Assembly: GCF_900112815.1 (NCBI RefSeq)
Contig: NZ_FOND01000010.1
Location: 1 to 64,000 of the forward strand
Reading direction: 5' to 3'
DNA: 64,000 nucleotides
Origin: Blastococcus tunisiensis
Lineage (GTDB): Bacteria > Actinomycetota > Actinomycetes > Mycobacteriales > Geodermatophilaceae
Position 1 is the stretch's first letter; each line of letters starts with the position of its first letter. The translations under genes were made by a program, and so were the position numbers. This document shows positions 1-7,972 of this stretch, one piece after another. The notes beneath the pieces are model-generated. The model made no database searches. It was not told where the DNA came from and was given only the letters and a program-made list of their open reading frames with translations.

Positions 1-334
1 ACTGCCGGCCCAGCTGCGCCGCTCCCTGGCCTGGGACCAGGGCCTGGAGATGCGCAACCACAAGAAGATCAGCATCGCCGCGGACTTGCCGATCTACTTC
101 TGCGACCCGCACAGCCCCTGGCAGCGCGGCACCAACGAGAACACCAACGGACTGCTCCGCCAGTACCTGCCCAAAGGCACCGACCTCTCGGTGCACAGCG
201 CCGAAGACCTCGCCGCCATCGCCGCCGAGCTCAACGATCGACCACGCAAGACCCTCGGCTGGCTCAAGCCCGACGAGGTCATCGGCCCACTACTGTCAGG
301 CGATCAAACCGCGGGTGCTGCGTCCGCCCCTTGA
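1..334 (+). CDS. IS30-family transposase, C-terminal part (cut by window edge)
   Basis: This is the C-terminal third of an IS30-family DDE transposase, which cuts and joins the ends of its own insertion sequence. The frame is open from base 2 and ends with TGA at 332-334. The part seen has the family's catalytic-core signature: DPHSPWQRGTNENTNGLLR, where the glutamate of NENTNG is the expected third DDE acidic residue, followed by QYLPKGTDLS and the NDRPRKTLGW segment. The start and the first two acidic residues lie outside the window. I could not find a convincing terminal inverted repeat just after the stop, so the right end of the element is not defined. It is the only mobile-element gene in the window. 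Confidence 0.9.
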   Translation, partial: LPAQLRRSLAWDQGLEMRNHKKISIAADLPIYFCDPHSPWQRGTNENTNGLLRQYLPKGTDLSVHSAEDLAAIAAELNDRPRKTLGWLKPDEVIGPLLSGDQTAGAASAP

Positions 335-353
335 ATCCGCCGTCGCTGATCAT

Positions 354-409
354 GGCGGGGCGGGATCGTGGCGGGCGGCAGCCGGGCGGGGCGGGATCGT
401 GGCGGGCGG
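354..409. repeat. 25-bp direct repeat, two copies
   Basis: An identical G-rich 25-bp sequence occurs at 354-378 and again at 385-409, a period of 31 bp. It lies just after the transposase stop codon. It may be a simple duplication, or it may mark the junction between the insertion sequence and the chromosome. No function is visible. Confidence 0.75.
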
Positions 410-457
410 GAGCGAGTGGCGGGGGCGCGACCCGGCGGCGACGATGGCCGGGTGACG

Positions 458-622
458 ATGCCCGACGAGGAGAACGCCGGTTCCGACCGGGACGCCGCTC
501 CGCTCGGAGCCGACACCGCACCACCGGGGGACCCCCGATCGCAGGGTGGCGAGCCCGGGCCGGCCGACGGCGTCGCCGGGCCGAGCTACCCGCCGGCGGA
601 GACCGAGCCCGACGCGAACTGA
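458..622 (+). CDS. small hydrophilic acidic protein (hypothetical)
   Basis: I do not recognise this gene. It would encode 54 residues starting MPDEENAGSD, rich in Asp, Glu, Pro, Gly and Ala, with no hydrophobic segment, so it is probably disordered. The open frame extends upstream into the G-rich direct repeat, so I chose the ATG at 458 as the first start after it. No good ribosome binding site is visible. It resembles in composition the small acidic proteins at 3184, 3432 and 39329 in this window. It could also be a chance frame in GC-rich DNA. If it is not real, 335-691 holds only the direct repeat and the promoter region of the next gene. Confidence 0.4.
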   Translation: MPDEENAGSDRDAAPLGADTAPPGDPRSQGGEPGPADGVAGPSYPPAETEPDAN

Positions 623-691
623 TACCGGATCGACGCCGACCGGGTGCGCGCAGGTGCTGCGCGGACCGGCCCCGAGCAGCACACTCATGGC

Positions 692-1066
692 GTGAGCACC
701 CCCGAACCGCGCCCCGCCGGAACGCCCGGATCCGACCCGACCCTCGGCTCGCCGGCGAGTGACCGGCCGAGCCCGCCGCCGGAGAACGGAGCGGGGCCGG
801 ACGGACCGGCGCCGGAGACCCGGCCCAGCCGGAGCCCCGGCCGCGCGATCGGGCGGACCCTCGCGCTCGCGCTGCTGCTCTTCGTCACCGTCGTCCTGGT
901 GCTGTTCGTCGTGTTCAACACGCAGACGGTGGAGATCAGCCTGGTCTTCACCGACGTCCGGGCACCGCTGGTCGTCGCCCTGCTCATCGCCGCCGCCCTC
1001 GGCGGCGCGATCGTCGGGCTGCTCGACGCGGTGATGACCGTGCGGGGACGCCGCCGCAACCGCTGA
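692..1066 (+). CDS. LapA-domain (DUF1049) membrane protein
   Basis: This encodes a 124-residue membrane protein with a LapA/DUF1049-like core. The first 55 or so residues are Pro/Gly-rich and hydrophilic. They are followed by two membrane helices, roughly residues 58-80 (LALALLLFVTVVLVLFVVF) and 90-112, and a basic tail. Between them sits the NTQTVEISLVF segment typical of the family, in which the two helices flank a short loop. In other bacteria LapA-domain proteins are linked to envelope assembly; a role here is not known. I chose GTG at 692 because CACACT lies six bases before it, the leaderless arrangement repeated at many genes here. An upstream in-frame ATG at 644 is possible but less likely. 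Confidence 0.75.
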   Translation: MSTPEPRPAGTPGSDPTLGSPASDRPSPPPENGAGPDGPAPETRPSRSPGRAIGRTLALALLLFVTVVLVLFVVFNTQTVEISLVFTDVRAPLVVALLIAAALGGAIVGLLDAVMTVRGRRRNR

Positions 1067-1125
1067 CCCGCAGGAGGGAGACGGGGTCGGCCCGGCGTGT
1101 TGCCGACCCCGGCTCTTGCCGTTGC

Positions 1126-1160
1126 TACCGGTGGGTAATAACGTTTGTTACTGGCGAGTA
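1126..1160. promoter_or_regulatory. pair of TetR-type operator-like palindromes before fadE5
   Basis: Two related 12-bp inverted repeats lie 23 bp apart, start to start. TACCGGTGGGTA is at 1126-1137 and TACTGGCGAGTA at 1149-1160. Both have the form TACY-N4-RGTA. They sit in the 135-bp gap before the acyl-CoA dehydrogenase gene. Palindromes of this size and spacing are typical of TetR-family repressors of fatty-acid genes. The identity of the regulator is inference, and no regulator gene is adjacent. Confidence 0.55.
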
Positions 1161-1201
1161 GGACTACGCCAGCCGCCGCACGGAGCACGGGAGCCAGCTC
1201 G

Positions 1202-3046
1202 ATGACGCACTACACCGCCAACCTCCGGGACCTCGAGTTCAACCTGTTCGAGTTCCTGGACACCAAGGACCGTTTCGGCACCGGGCCGTTCGAGCAGATG
1301 GACGCCGACACCGCCCGCGGCGTGCTGGCCGAGATCCGCAAGCTCGCGGAGGGCCCGATCGCGGCCTCCTTCACCGACGCCGACCGCAACCCGCCGGTCT
1401 TCGACCCGGCCACGCACTCGGTGACGCTGCCGGAGTCGTTCAAGAAGTCCGTCGAGGCGCTCAACGCCGGCGAGTGGTACCGGCTGGACCTCTCCGAGGA
1501 GCTCGGTGGCTTCGGCGCACCCGCGGCGCTGACCTGGGCCGCCTTCGAGATGGTGCTCGGCGCCAACCCCGCCGTCTTCATGTACGGATCGGGTCCCGCG
1601 TTCGGCCAGACGCTCTACGACCTCGGCACCGAGGAGCAGAAGAAGCTCGCCCGCCTGATGATCGACCGGGGCTGGGGCGCGACGATGGTGCTCACCGAGC
1701 CCGACGCGGGCTCCGACGTCGGCGCCGGCCGCACCAAGGCCGTGCAGCAGCCCGACGGCTCCTGGCACATCACCGGCGTGAAGCGGTTCATCACCTCCGC
1801 CGAGCACGACCTCAGCGACAACATCATCCACCTGGTGCTCGCCCGTCCGGAGGGCGCGAAGGCCGGCACCAAGGGGCTGTCGCTGTTCGTCGTCCCCAAG
1901 TTCCACGTCGACGTCGAGACCGGCGAGCTGGGCGAGCGCAACGGCGCCTACGTCACCAACGTCGAGAAGAAGATGGGCCTCAAGGTCTCCACCACCTGCG
2001 AGGTGACCTTCGGCGACGGCCCGGTGCCCGCCCAGGGCTGGCTCGTCGGCGACGTGCACGACGGCATCGCCCAGATGTTCAAGATCATCGAGTACGCCCG
2101 CATGTTCGTCGGCACGAAGGCGATCGCCACGCTGTCGGCCGGCTACCAGGTCGCGCTGGACTACGCGAAGAACCGGGTCCAGGGCGCCGACCTCACCGCG
2201 ACGAGCAAGGACGCGCCGCGGGTCACCATCACCCACCACCCCGACGTGCGCCGCTCGCTGATGCTGCAGAAGTCCTACGCCGAGGGCATGCGCGCGCTCT
2301 ACCTCTACGCGGCGAGCTTCCGCGACCAGGTGACCGAGGCCGAGGCGGCCGGCACCGCCGACAGCGAGCAGGCCGTGCTGGCCGCCAAGGTCAACGACCT
2401 GCTCCTGCCGGTCGTCAAGGGCTTCGGCTCGGAGCGGGCCACCCAGCTGCTGACCGCCGAGTCGCTGCAGACCCTGGGCGGCTCGGGCTTCCTGCAGGAC
2501 TACCCGATCGAGCAGTACATCCGGGATTCCAAGATCGACACCCTCTACGAGGGGACGACGGCGATCCAGGGGCAGGACTTCTTCTTCCGGAAGATCGTCA
2601 AGGACGGCGGGGTGGCGCTGACCTGGCTGGCCTCCCAGATCCAGTCGACGATCGAGGCGGAGGCGGGCAACGGCCGGCTCAAGGAGGAGCGGGCGCACCT
2701 GGCCGCCGCGCTGTCCGACGTCCAGGGCATGCTCACCGCGATGTTCGGCCACCTGTCGGCCGCGCAGGAGGACATGTCCAGCCTGTACAAGGTCGGCCAG
2801 AACACCTCGCGCCTGCTGCTGTCCGTCGGTGACCTGATCACGGCCTGGCTGCTGGTCCGCCAGTCCGAGGTGGCCCTGGCCGCGCTGTCGGGCGAGGTCC
2901 CGGAGAAGGACCGCCTCTTCTACGAGGGCAAGCTGGCCGCCACCCGCTTCTTCACCTCCCAGGTGCTGCCGCGACTGTCCTCCGAGCGGGCCATCGTGGA
3001 GAGCACCGACAACGCGCTGATGGAGATCGACGAAGCGGCGTTCTGA
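1202..3046 (+). CDS. fadE5: acyl-CoA dehydrogenase, FadE5-type
   Basis: This FAD enzyme catalyses the alpha,beta-dehydrogenation of acyl-CoA in the first step of beta-oxidation. The 614 residues and the opening [20 protein letters not shown] match the large mycobacterial FadE5 group, which is about 610 residues and longer than ordinary 380-residue acyl-CoA dehydrogenases. An N-terminal helical extension is followed by the flavin fold ([13 protein letters not shown] near residues 160-172) and the C-terminal helical domain. [12 protein letters not shown] contains the glutamate at the position of the catalytic base. ATG 1202 was chosen because it matches the family start; the upstream extension would read through the operator region. 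Regulation probably acts through the two palindromes at 1126-1160. The gene is monocistronic, with a strong hairpin after it. Confidence 0.95.
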   Translation: MTHYTANLRDLEFNLFEFLDTKDRFGTGPFEQMDADTARGVLAEIRKLAEGPIAASFTDADRNPPVFDPATHSVTLPESFKKSVEALNAGEWYRLDLSEELGGFGAPAALTWAAFEMVLGANPAVFMYGSGPAFGQTLYDLGTEEQKKLARLMIDRGWGATMVLTEPDAGSDVGAGRTKAVQQPDGSWHITGVKRFITSAEHDLSDNIIHLVLARPEGAKAGTKGLSLFVVPKFHVDVETGELGERNGAYVTNVEKKMGLKVSTTCEVTFGDGPVPAQGWLVGDVHDGIAQMFKIIEYARMFVGTKAIATLSAGYQVALDYAKNRVQGADLTATSKDAPRVTITHHPDVRRSLMLQKSYAEGMRALYLYAASFRDQVTEAEAAGTADSEQAVLAAKVNDLLLPVVKGFGSERATQLLTAESLQTLGGSGFLQDYPIEQYIRDSKIDTLYEGTTAIQGQDFFFRKIVKDGGVALTWLASQIQSTIEAEAGNGRLKEERAHLAAALSDVQGMLTAMFGHLSAAQEDMSSLYKVGQNTSRLLLSVGDLITAWLLVRQSEVALAALSGEVPEKDRLFYEGKLAATRFFTSQVLPRLSSERAIVESTDNALMEIDEAAF

Positions 3047-3061
3047 GCCCGGCACCGCGGT

Positions 3062-3097
3062 GGAGGCCGCCTTCCCGACCGTGGGGAGGCGGCCTCC
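3062..3097 (+). terminator. hairpin terminator after fadE5
   Basis: A strong hairpin begins 15 bases after the fadE5 stop. Its arms GGAGGCCGCCTTCCC and GGGGAGGCGGCCTCC pair with one bulged base around a short loop. There is no clear T-run, as is usual in high-GC actinobacteria. Confidence 0.75.
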
Positions 3098-3183
3098 GCC
3101 GTTCCACGGCGGGCCGGCTCGGCCGTTTCACGGGGAGGACGGCGGGCATGGCCACGGGGACGACCCGACCGAAGGAGGCCGGC

Positions 3184-3435
3184 ATGACCGACCCGCAGGG
3201 CAGCGACCGCATCCAGCAGGACATCCCGACGTCGTCCGCCACCGGAGCCAACAGCGACCTGGACTCCTCGTTCGACGACGTCCCCCTCACCGCGGACGAG
3301 GCGGTCGAGCGCGACGCCGCGCAGGGCGACGACCTGCCCGCCGGCGCCGACGGTGACGTGGCCCGTGCCCGGCGGGCCGGCGCGTCGGGAGAGGTCCAGG
3401 CGCCGACCGACCGTTCCGGGGACGACGGCCGATGA
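3184..3435 (+). CDS. small acidic hydrophilic protein (hypothetical)
   Basis: The product is 83 residues, starting MTDPQGSDRIQQDIPTSSAT. It is rich in Asp, Ala and Gly with no hydrophobic segment, so it is probably soluble and disordered. ATG 3184 has a very good ribosome binding site (GAAGGAGG) seven bases upstream and is preferred over the in-frame ATG at 3148. Its last codons overlap the start of the next small gene (ATGA), so the two are probably translated together. Similar acidic small proteins are common in Geodermatophilaceae and their relatives. Function is unknown. Confidence 0.7.
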   Translation: MTDPQGSDRIQQDIPTSSATGANSDLDSSFDDVPLTADEAVERDAAQGDDLPAGADGDVARARRAGASGEVQAPTDRSGDDGR

Positions 3436-3587
3436 CCGAGTCGCAGCCGACCGGCTACCGCGAATCCCCCGACACCGCCGACGACGGGTCCACCGAGGAC
3501 CGCCACGACGACGACGTCGCCCTGACCACCGACGCCGACGCGCAGCGCGAGGACTCGGTGACCCGGCCCGGGAACGAGCCGGACTGA
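3432..3587 (+). CDS. small acidic hydrophilic protein, translationally coupled (hypothetical)
   Basis: This 51-residue product starts MTESQPTGYRESPDTADD and is strongly acidic and hydrophilic. Its ATG overlaps the stop codon of the gene before it as ATGA, so translation is probably coupled. It ends at TGA 3585-3587, directly before a terminator-like hairpin, which fits a two-gene unit with 3184-3435. It has no recognisable domain. The composition resembles its neighbour, so the pair may come from an old duplication, but the sequences are too short and biased to prove that. Confidence 0.6.
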   Translation: MTESQPTGYRESPDTADDGSTEDRHDDDVALTTDADAQREDSVTRPGNEPD

Positions 3588-3591
3588 GCCA

Positions 3592-3638
3592 GGCCCCTCC
3601 GCCCGCCGGCGCACCCGCGGGGCGCCGGGCGGAGGGCC
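3592..3638 (+). terminator. hairpin terminator after the small-protein pair
   Basis: A long GC hairpin pairs 3592-3612 with 3622-3638, with small bulges. It begins five bases after the preceding stop codon. The likely -10 box of the next gene (TACCCT, 3641-3646) follows at once, so termination and re-initiation are tightly packed. Confidence 0.6.
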
Positions 3639-3653
3639 CCTACCCTGGACGCC

Positions 3654-4538
3654 GTGCCGCCCCCGTCCCCGACCGTCCTGGCCGAGGGCGAGTGGCGGCC
3701 GCGCGCGCAGGCGCACGCCGAGCGGGTGGCCGTCTGGACCGTGCCGCACGGTGCGCGTCGCCGCGCCGGGGTGGCGCACCCGGTGCTGGACTTCCTGTTC
3801 ACCTACTACTCCGAGCCGCCGGGCCGGCTGGCGCGCTGGCACCCCGGGCCGGGTGTGTCGCTGACCGGGTCGGCGCCGCACGCCGGCTGGCGCTGGTACG
3901 GCCCCGACGGCGGCGGGGTGCGCCTGGACGTCGACGCCTTCCTCGCCGACCGCGGCGACACGGTCCGCTTCGTCCGCGGGCTGCTGGCCGCCACGGCTTC
4001 GCGGCCGGCCTTCACCGGCTGCCTCGGGCTGCACGAGTGGGCGATGGTCTACCGGGACACGGGCACCCGGCACGCCGTCCCGCTCCGCCTCGGGCAGGAG
4101 GGCACCGACGCCGTCGTGGAATCCCACCCGATCCGGTGCACGCACTACGACGCGTTCCGCTTCTTCACCCCCGCCGCCGTCCCCCGCAACCGGGTGCGAC
4201 CGACCCGCGAGACGCAGTCCCGGCTCGAGCAGCCCGGCTGCCTGCACGCCGGGATGGACCTCTACAAGTGGGCCTACAAGCTCAGCCCCGCGACGCCGGG
4301 TGAGCTGGTCGCCGACTGCTTCGAGCTGGCGGCGGAGATCCGGGTGCTGGACATGCGCGCCTCCCCGTACGACCTGCGCGACCACGGGTACGAACCGGTC
4401 GCGATCGAGACGGCGGAGGGCAAGGCCGAGTACGTCAGCGCGCAGCGCGGGTTCGCCGAGCGCGGCGCCGTCCTCCGCACCCGCCTCGTCGAGGTCTGCG
4501 ACGACCTGCTGACCGCGGGACGTACCGTCGTCGGGTGA
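3654..4538 (+). CDS. conserved actinobacterial protein of unknown function
   Basis: The product is 294 residues. It belongs to a conserved actinobacterial family that I recognise by HPVLDFLFTYYSEPPGRLARWHPG near residues 41-64 and by LHEWAMVYRD and HYDAFRFFTP further on. Database entries often label this family 3-methyladenine DNA glycosylase. I see no helix-hairpin-helix or other glycosylase motif that would support that, so I leave the function open. Many conserved His, Trp and Tyr residues suggest an enzyme. GTG 3654 was chosen because TACCCT lies seven bases before it, a leaderless arrangement. The stop overlaps the start of the phosphatase gene (GTGA), so the two form an operon. Confidence 0.7.
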   Translation: MPPPSPTVLAEGEWRPRAQAHAERVAVWTVPHGARRRAGVAHPVLDFLFTYYSEPPGRLARWHPGPGVSLTGSAPHAGWRWYGPDGGGVRLDVDAFLADRGDTVRFVRGLLAATASRPAFTGCLGLHEWAMVYRDTGTRHAVPLRLGQEGTDAVVESHPIRCTHYDAFRFFTPAAVPRNRVRPTRETQSRLEQPGCLHAGMDLYKWAYKLSPATPGELVADCFELAAEIRVLDMRASPYDLRDHGYEPVAIETAEGKAEYVSAQRGFAERGAVLRTRLVEVCDDLLTAGRTVVG

Positions 4539-5365
4539 CCTCCACGCGCACCGGCCGCTGGGTGCGGCTCGACGGCACCACCAACACCCGGGACCTGGGC
4601 GGGCTGCCCACGTCCGACGGCGGCCGCACCGCGGCCGGGCGCATCCTGCGCAGCGACAACCTGCAGACCCTGAGCGGCGACGACGTCGAGCGGCTGGTCC
4701 GCGGCGTCGGCCTGCGCCAGGTGATCGACCTGCGCACGACCGCGGAGATCCTGCTGGAGGGCCGCGGCCCCCTGCGCCGGGTCCCCGACGTCGAGCACCG
4801 GCACTTCAGCCTGCTCCCCGAGCGCGGGCACCACACGGACGTCTTCGCGGTGGAGGAGGACGACGTCGCCCTCGACCTCCCCGCCGGCTGGGCCGAGTCG
4901 CTGCTCCCCCGCCAGGTCGCCGAGCACGACGAGGGGGAGCACCCCGCCGTGCGCTCCTACCTGGGCTACCTCGGCCACCGCGCCGACAACGTGGTCGGCG
5001 CCCTGCGCGCCCTCACCCGCGCGCCCGGGGCGTCGGTCGTCCACTGCGCGGCGGGCAAGGACCGCACCGGCGTCGTGTGCGCGCTGTCGCTCGCGGTCGC
5101 GGGCGTGCCGCACGAGGAGATCGTCGCCGACTACGCCATGACCGCGGAGATCATCGACGCCCTGGTCGCGAAGCTCGCCGCGTCACCGACCTACGCCGAC
5201 GACATGGTCTCCCGGGACGTCGCCAGCCACACGCCGCGGGCGGAGACGATGGACCGCGTGCTCACCCTGCTCGACGAGCGGCACGGCGGCCCGATCGGCT
5301 GGCTGCACGCGCACGGGTTCGGCGCCGACGAGCAGGCGGCGTTGCGCGCCCGCCTGCGCGACTGA
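4535..5365 (+). CDS. tyrosine-protein/lipid phosphatase, PtpB-like
   Basis: This is a 276-residue phosphatase of the PtpB/DSP-like family (Y_phosphatase3). The P-loop HCAAGKDRTG carries the catalytic cysteine at residue 171 and arginine at 177, matching the HCX5R rule. An N-terminal GTTNTRDLGG segment and the DLRTTAEI strand are family hallmarks. The K-D-R sequence in the P-loop is the variant seen in PtpB-type enzymes, which act on phosphotyrosine and often also on phosphoserine or phosphoinositides. No signal peptide is seen, so it acts in the cytoplasm or is exported by another route. The GTG start overlaps the stop of the upstream unknown gene. Its substrate here is unknown. Confidence 0.85.
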   Translation: MTSTRTGRWVRLDGTTNTRDLGGLPTSDGGRTAAGRILRSDNLQTLSGDDVERLVRGVGLRQVIDLRTTAEILLEGRGPLRRVPDVEHRHFSLLPERGHHTDVFAVEEDDVALDLPAGWAESLLPRQVAEHDEGEHPAVRSYLGYLGHRADNVVGALRALTRAPGASVVHCAAGKDRTGVVCALSLAVAGVPHEEIVADYAMTAEIIDALVAKLAASPTYADDMVSRDVASHTPRAETMDRVLTLLDERHGGPIGWLHAHGFGADEQAALRARLRD

Positions 5366-5378
5366 GAGACACCCCCGG

Positions 5379-5477
5379 AAGGACCCCCCGTCCTCCTCCC
5401 CGCTCGCAGGCTCGCGTCGAGCCTCTGAACGGGGCCATCAGCCCTCGCCGGCTCGGGGCGAGCCTCTGGACGGGGCC
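5379..5477 (+). repeat. 3'-end composite hairpin repeat, one full and one partial copy
   Basis: A full copy (about 5379-5439) and a shortened second copy (5440-5477) of a dispersed repeat lie in the gap between convergent genes. The pattern starts with AAGGACC, has a distal arm ending GGACGGGGCC that can pair with the first arm, and contains an inner GC-rich dyad. The full copy has GAACGGGGCC and the partial one GGACGGGGCC. Related copies are at 21653-21709, 24573-24633, 46668-46724 and 50617-50679. Confidence 0.75.
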
Positions 5478-5495
5478 GGGGCGCGGGCGGGCGAC

Positions 5496-7568
5496 CTAGG
5501 GGGCTGCGCGGGTGGTCCGCCGACCGCGGCCGCCGCGCTGCTTGTGCCGGTACATCGCCGCGTCGGCCTCGCGGAGCAGCTGCTCGGCCGTGCGCGGTCC
5601 GCCGTCGCCGTGCACGGTGACGCCGACGCTCGTGCCCATCGTCACGTCGGTGCCCTCCAGGCGGAACGGCTCGTCGAAGCAGCCGGTCACGCGGGCGGCG
5701 AGCCCGTGCGCGTCGTCGGGGTGGACGAGGCCGGGCAGGACGACGGCGAACTCGTCGCCGCTGAGCCGGCCGACGGTGTCGCCCGGACGCACGGCCGACC
5801 CCAGCCGGGCCGCCACCTGACGGAGCAGCTCGTCACCGGCGGCGTGGCCCAGGGTGTCGTTGACGTCCTTGAAGCGGTCGAGGTCGCAGAAGAGGACGCC
5901 GAGGTGGGCCCCCTGGCTCGCGCCGGGCAGGGCGGCCTGGAGACGCTCCAGGAAGAGGACGCGGTTCGGCAGGCCGGTCAGCGCGTCGTGGGTCGCCTGG
6001 TGGCGGACGGTGTCCAGCAGCCGCGCCTTCTGCAGGGCGCTGGTCGCCTGGTCGCCGACACCCCGCAGCCGGGCGAGGACGTCGCCGTCCAGCCGGGTCG
6101 GCGCCTCCCCGGCGCGCCAGCCGGCCGTGGCCACGCCCAGGAACGTCGTCCCCGACAGCAGCGGCACGGCGACGACGTCCGCGGTGCCGGCGCCCCGCAG
6201 CAGGTCCCGCAGCGCCGGGCTGCTCGTGGCGGCGCTGATGATCCGGGGCTCCCGGTCGGTGAGCATGCCGACGAGCTCGGGGGCGTCCTCGGCCCGCAGC
6301 GTGGAGCCGAGCAGGAAGTCGGTGCCGTCGCCGGACAGCCCGACGGACGAGTGGGAGCGCAGCGAGGCGGTGGCGGCGTCCCAGAGCAGGATCCCGGCGC
6401 TGGTGCAGCCCACGATCCGCGGCAGCGCCTCGCTGACGACCTGCGTGACCGCGCCGGCGTCGGTGGTCGCGGCCAGCGCGTGGGCCAGCGACAGCAGGGC
6501 GCCCGCCCGGTCGGCCTGCTGGCGGGCGTCCTCCAGGGCGATGACCAGGTCCAGCGCGGCGGCCGCGTGGCCGGCGTAGGCGGCCAGCATCGAGGCCTCG
6601 TCACCCATCGCCCCGCCGTCGCTGGTGGGGTAGATCGCCGCGAGCCGGCCGTGGGAGTGCCTCGCGGAGGCGACGTCGACGACGACGGCGCCGGGGCCGA
6701 GGTCCCCGCCCGCGAGCAGCGTCGCCGCCATGCCGGCGACGTCCGCGGCCGGTAGCCCGGCACTGTGCACGTACGGCTCCCCGCGACCCGGCGGGCGCAC
6801 GGCGAGGAGGTAGGCCGGCGCCAGGACCGCCTCGGCGGCCCGGGCCACGATGCGCTGCAGGGCGGTGGCGACGTCGTCACTGGCGACCAGTTCCGTGGCC
6901 GCGGACTGCAGGATGCGCAGCTGGCCGCGGAGGGCGTGCAGCTCCAGGCTCTGGGCGGCCCGGTCGCGGCGACGCCGGGGCAGCCGGGTGCGCCGGTCCC
7001 ACGTGATGCGGTAGACGCACGCGCCGTGGCCGTCGGACTCGCACTCGTCGTGCTCGATCCGGGCGGCAGGCAGCCCGAAGACCGTGGGGACGACGCTGAA
7101 CAGGCCCTGGGCGTAGCTGCAGTCGAGGCGGGAGTGCCGGTAGCCGGGGTGCAGCGTGTAGCGGATGGTGGCCGACGTGGCACCGGAGTCCAGCACCTCC
7201 ATGGTGGACGTGGTGCTGAACTTGGCGACCGCCCGGGGCAACTGGTTGATCACCTGGCGCGGGCTGCCCAGCGCGCGCAGCAGGATGACGATCGAGTGGG
7301 CCAGACCGGTCTGCAGCGCCGCCGCGCCGACCTTGAACATCAGCGCCGGGTCGCCGACCACCTCGGTGGCCGCGGAGAACAGGCGGATCCGCGTCTCGTA
7401 GCTCCACCAGAGCGACTGGTCCTCGAGCTGCTCGGCCGTGTGCGGGACGCCGGACCGCGCCAGCAGGCGGTCGACCGCCTCGGGACCCGCGGTGGAACGG
7501 ACGTAGCGCAGCAGTCCACCGGTGGTCGCTCCCGAGGTCTCCCGGGGCTCGGCGACGGGGGCGGTCAT
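5496..7568 (-). CDS. diguanylate cyclase with V4R-like, GAF-like and GGDEF domains
   Basis: This 690-residue cytoplasmic protein probably makes cyclic di-GMP. Residues 1-190 form a sensor-like module ending in HDECESDGHGACVYRITW (about 173-190), reminiscent of V4R or heme-NO-binding-associated domains with conserved Cys and Gly. Two GAF-like regions follow (about 215-345 and 350-515). The C-terminal domain (about 525-685) has DALTGLPNR, FCDLDRFKDVNDTLGH and the active-site loop SGDEF at 603-607. This is GGDEF with the first Gly replaced by Ser, a change many active enzymes tolerate. An intact product-inhibition site RPGD (594-597) lies five residues upstream of it. No membrane helix is seen. 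The start is ATG 7568. A GTCAC-type direct repeat upstream (7698-7718) may control it. Confidence 0.9.
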   Translation of the reverse strand: MTAPVAEPRETSGATTGGLLRYVRSTAGPEAVDRLLARSGVPHTAEQLEDQSLWWSYETRIRLFSAATEVVGDPALMFKVGAAALQTGLAHSIVILLRALGSPRQVINQLPRAVAKFSTTSTMEVLDSGATSATIRYTLHPGYRHSRLDCSYAQGLFSVVPTVFGLPAARIEHDECESDGHGACVYRITWDRRTRLPRRRRDRAAQSLELHALRGQLRILQSAATELVASDDVATALQRIVARAAEAVLAPAYLLAVRPPGRGEPYVHSAGLPAADVAGMAATLLAGGDLGPGAVVVDVASARHSHGRLAAIYPTSDGGAMGDEASMLAAYAGHAAAALDLVIALEDARQQADRAGALLSLAHALAATTDAGAVTQVVSEALPRIVGCTSAGILLWDAATASLRSHSSVGLSGDGTDFLLGSTLRAEDAPELVGMLTDREPRIISAATSSPALRDLLRGAGTADVVAVPLLSGTTFLGVATAGWRAGEAPTRLDGDVLARLRGVGDQATSALQKARLLDTVRHQATHDALTGLPNRVLFLERLQAALPGASQGAHLGVLFCDLDRFKDVNDTLGHAAGDELLRQVAARLGSAVRPGDTVGRLSGDEFAVVLPGLVHPDDAHGLAARVTGCFDEPFRLEGTDVTMGTSVGVTVHGDGGPRTAEQLLREADAAMYRHKQRGGRGRRTTRAAP

Positions 7569-7697
7569 CGGGTCCGTCCGGCGGCGGGCGTGCCGGAGGG
7601 CGCCGGGGCGGGCCGCCGCTCAGGGGGCGCGCCGCAGCGGGTCGCCGTCCCTGCGAGGTGCACGTGGGGATGGTCGGCGGTCACGGCGTCCGACCTG

Positions 7698-7718
7698 AGC
7701 GCCGTGACCCGTTGTGAT
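7698..7718 (-). promoter_or_regulatory. GTCAC-type direct repeat and hairpin upstream of the GGDEF gene
   Basis: On the minus strand, TCAC and GGTCACGGCGCT form a direct-repeat-like site (plus-strand CGTGAC 7703-7708 and TGTGAT 7713-7718). The 12-mer AGCGCCGTGACC (7698-7709) occurs identically at 25843-25854, upstream of the NlpC/P60 gene. The same bases are part of a perfect 10-bp hairpin, 7679-7688 with 7700-7709. A shared response regulator such as MtrA is possible but unproven. Confidence 0.4.
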
Positions 7719-7780
7719 GAGCCGGTACACGCACCGCAGCAGCATGCCAGCACTGCCCGCCCCACCGGACGGGGCGCCCG

Positions 7781-7926
7781 CCCGGCTCCGGCGCGGACGG
7801 CCCCGGACAGCGAACGACCCCGGACAACGAACGACCCCGGACAGCCGCCGGCCCGGCTCCGGCGCGGACGGCCCCGGACAGCAGACGACCCCGGACAGCG
7901 AACGGCCCCGGACAGCGAACGACCCC
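7781..7926. repeat. 17-bp tandem repeats inside a 30-bp direct repeat
   Basis: Five 17-bp units close to GGACAGCGAACGACCCC lie at 7805-7821, 7822-7838, 7876-7892, 7893-7909 and 7910-7926. An identical 30-bp sequence at 7781-7810 and 7852-7881 links the two clusters, so the whole block looks like a duplicated array. The gap 7569-7972 is the longest stretch here without a gene. It also holds the upstream hairpin of the GGDEF gene and the terminator of the small gene. The repeats are too short and too tightly packed for CRISPR. Confidence 0.8.
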
Positions 7927-7950
7927 GGCCTCCAGGGGGAGGTCGGGGTC
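7921..7950 (-). terminator. hairpin terminator of the 43-residue protein gene
   Basis: A 13-bp stem, GACCCCGGCCTCC with GGAGGTCGGGGTC, pairs with one mismatch around a four-base loop. It lies 23 bases past the stop of the minus-strand small gene and abuts the last unit of the tandem repeat. Confidence 0.7.
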
Positions 7951-7972
7951 GTGCGGGGCCGGGCCCCGGGGG

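Noticed and set aside
331-762. 143-residue Arg/Gly-rich frame after the transposase
   Set aside because: It is made of the G-rich direct repeat and a shifted frame of the next genes, without ribosome binding site or domain.
1148-3055. 635-residue minus-strand reading frame opposite fadE5
   Set aside because: It is an antisense shadow of GC-rich codons. The sequence is low-complexity (Gly, Arg, Leu, Val, Glu) with no family pattern, and the plus-strand frame is a clear FadE5.
3654-4538. 3-methyladenine DNA glycosylase
   Set aside because: The label is common for this protein family, but no glycosylase fold motif or catalytic residue can be seen, so the function is left open.
7781-7926. CRISPR array
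   Set aside because: The units are 17 bp and mostly directly adjacent without unique spacers, and no cas gene is nearby.
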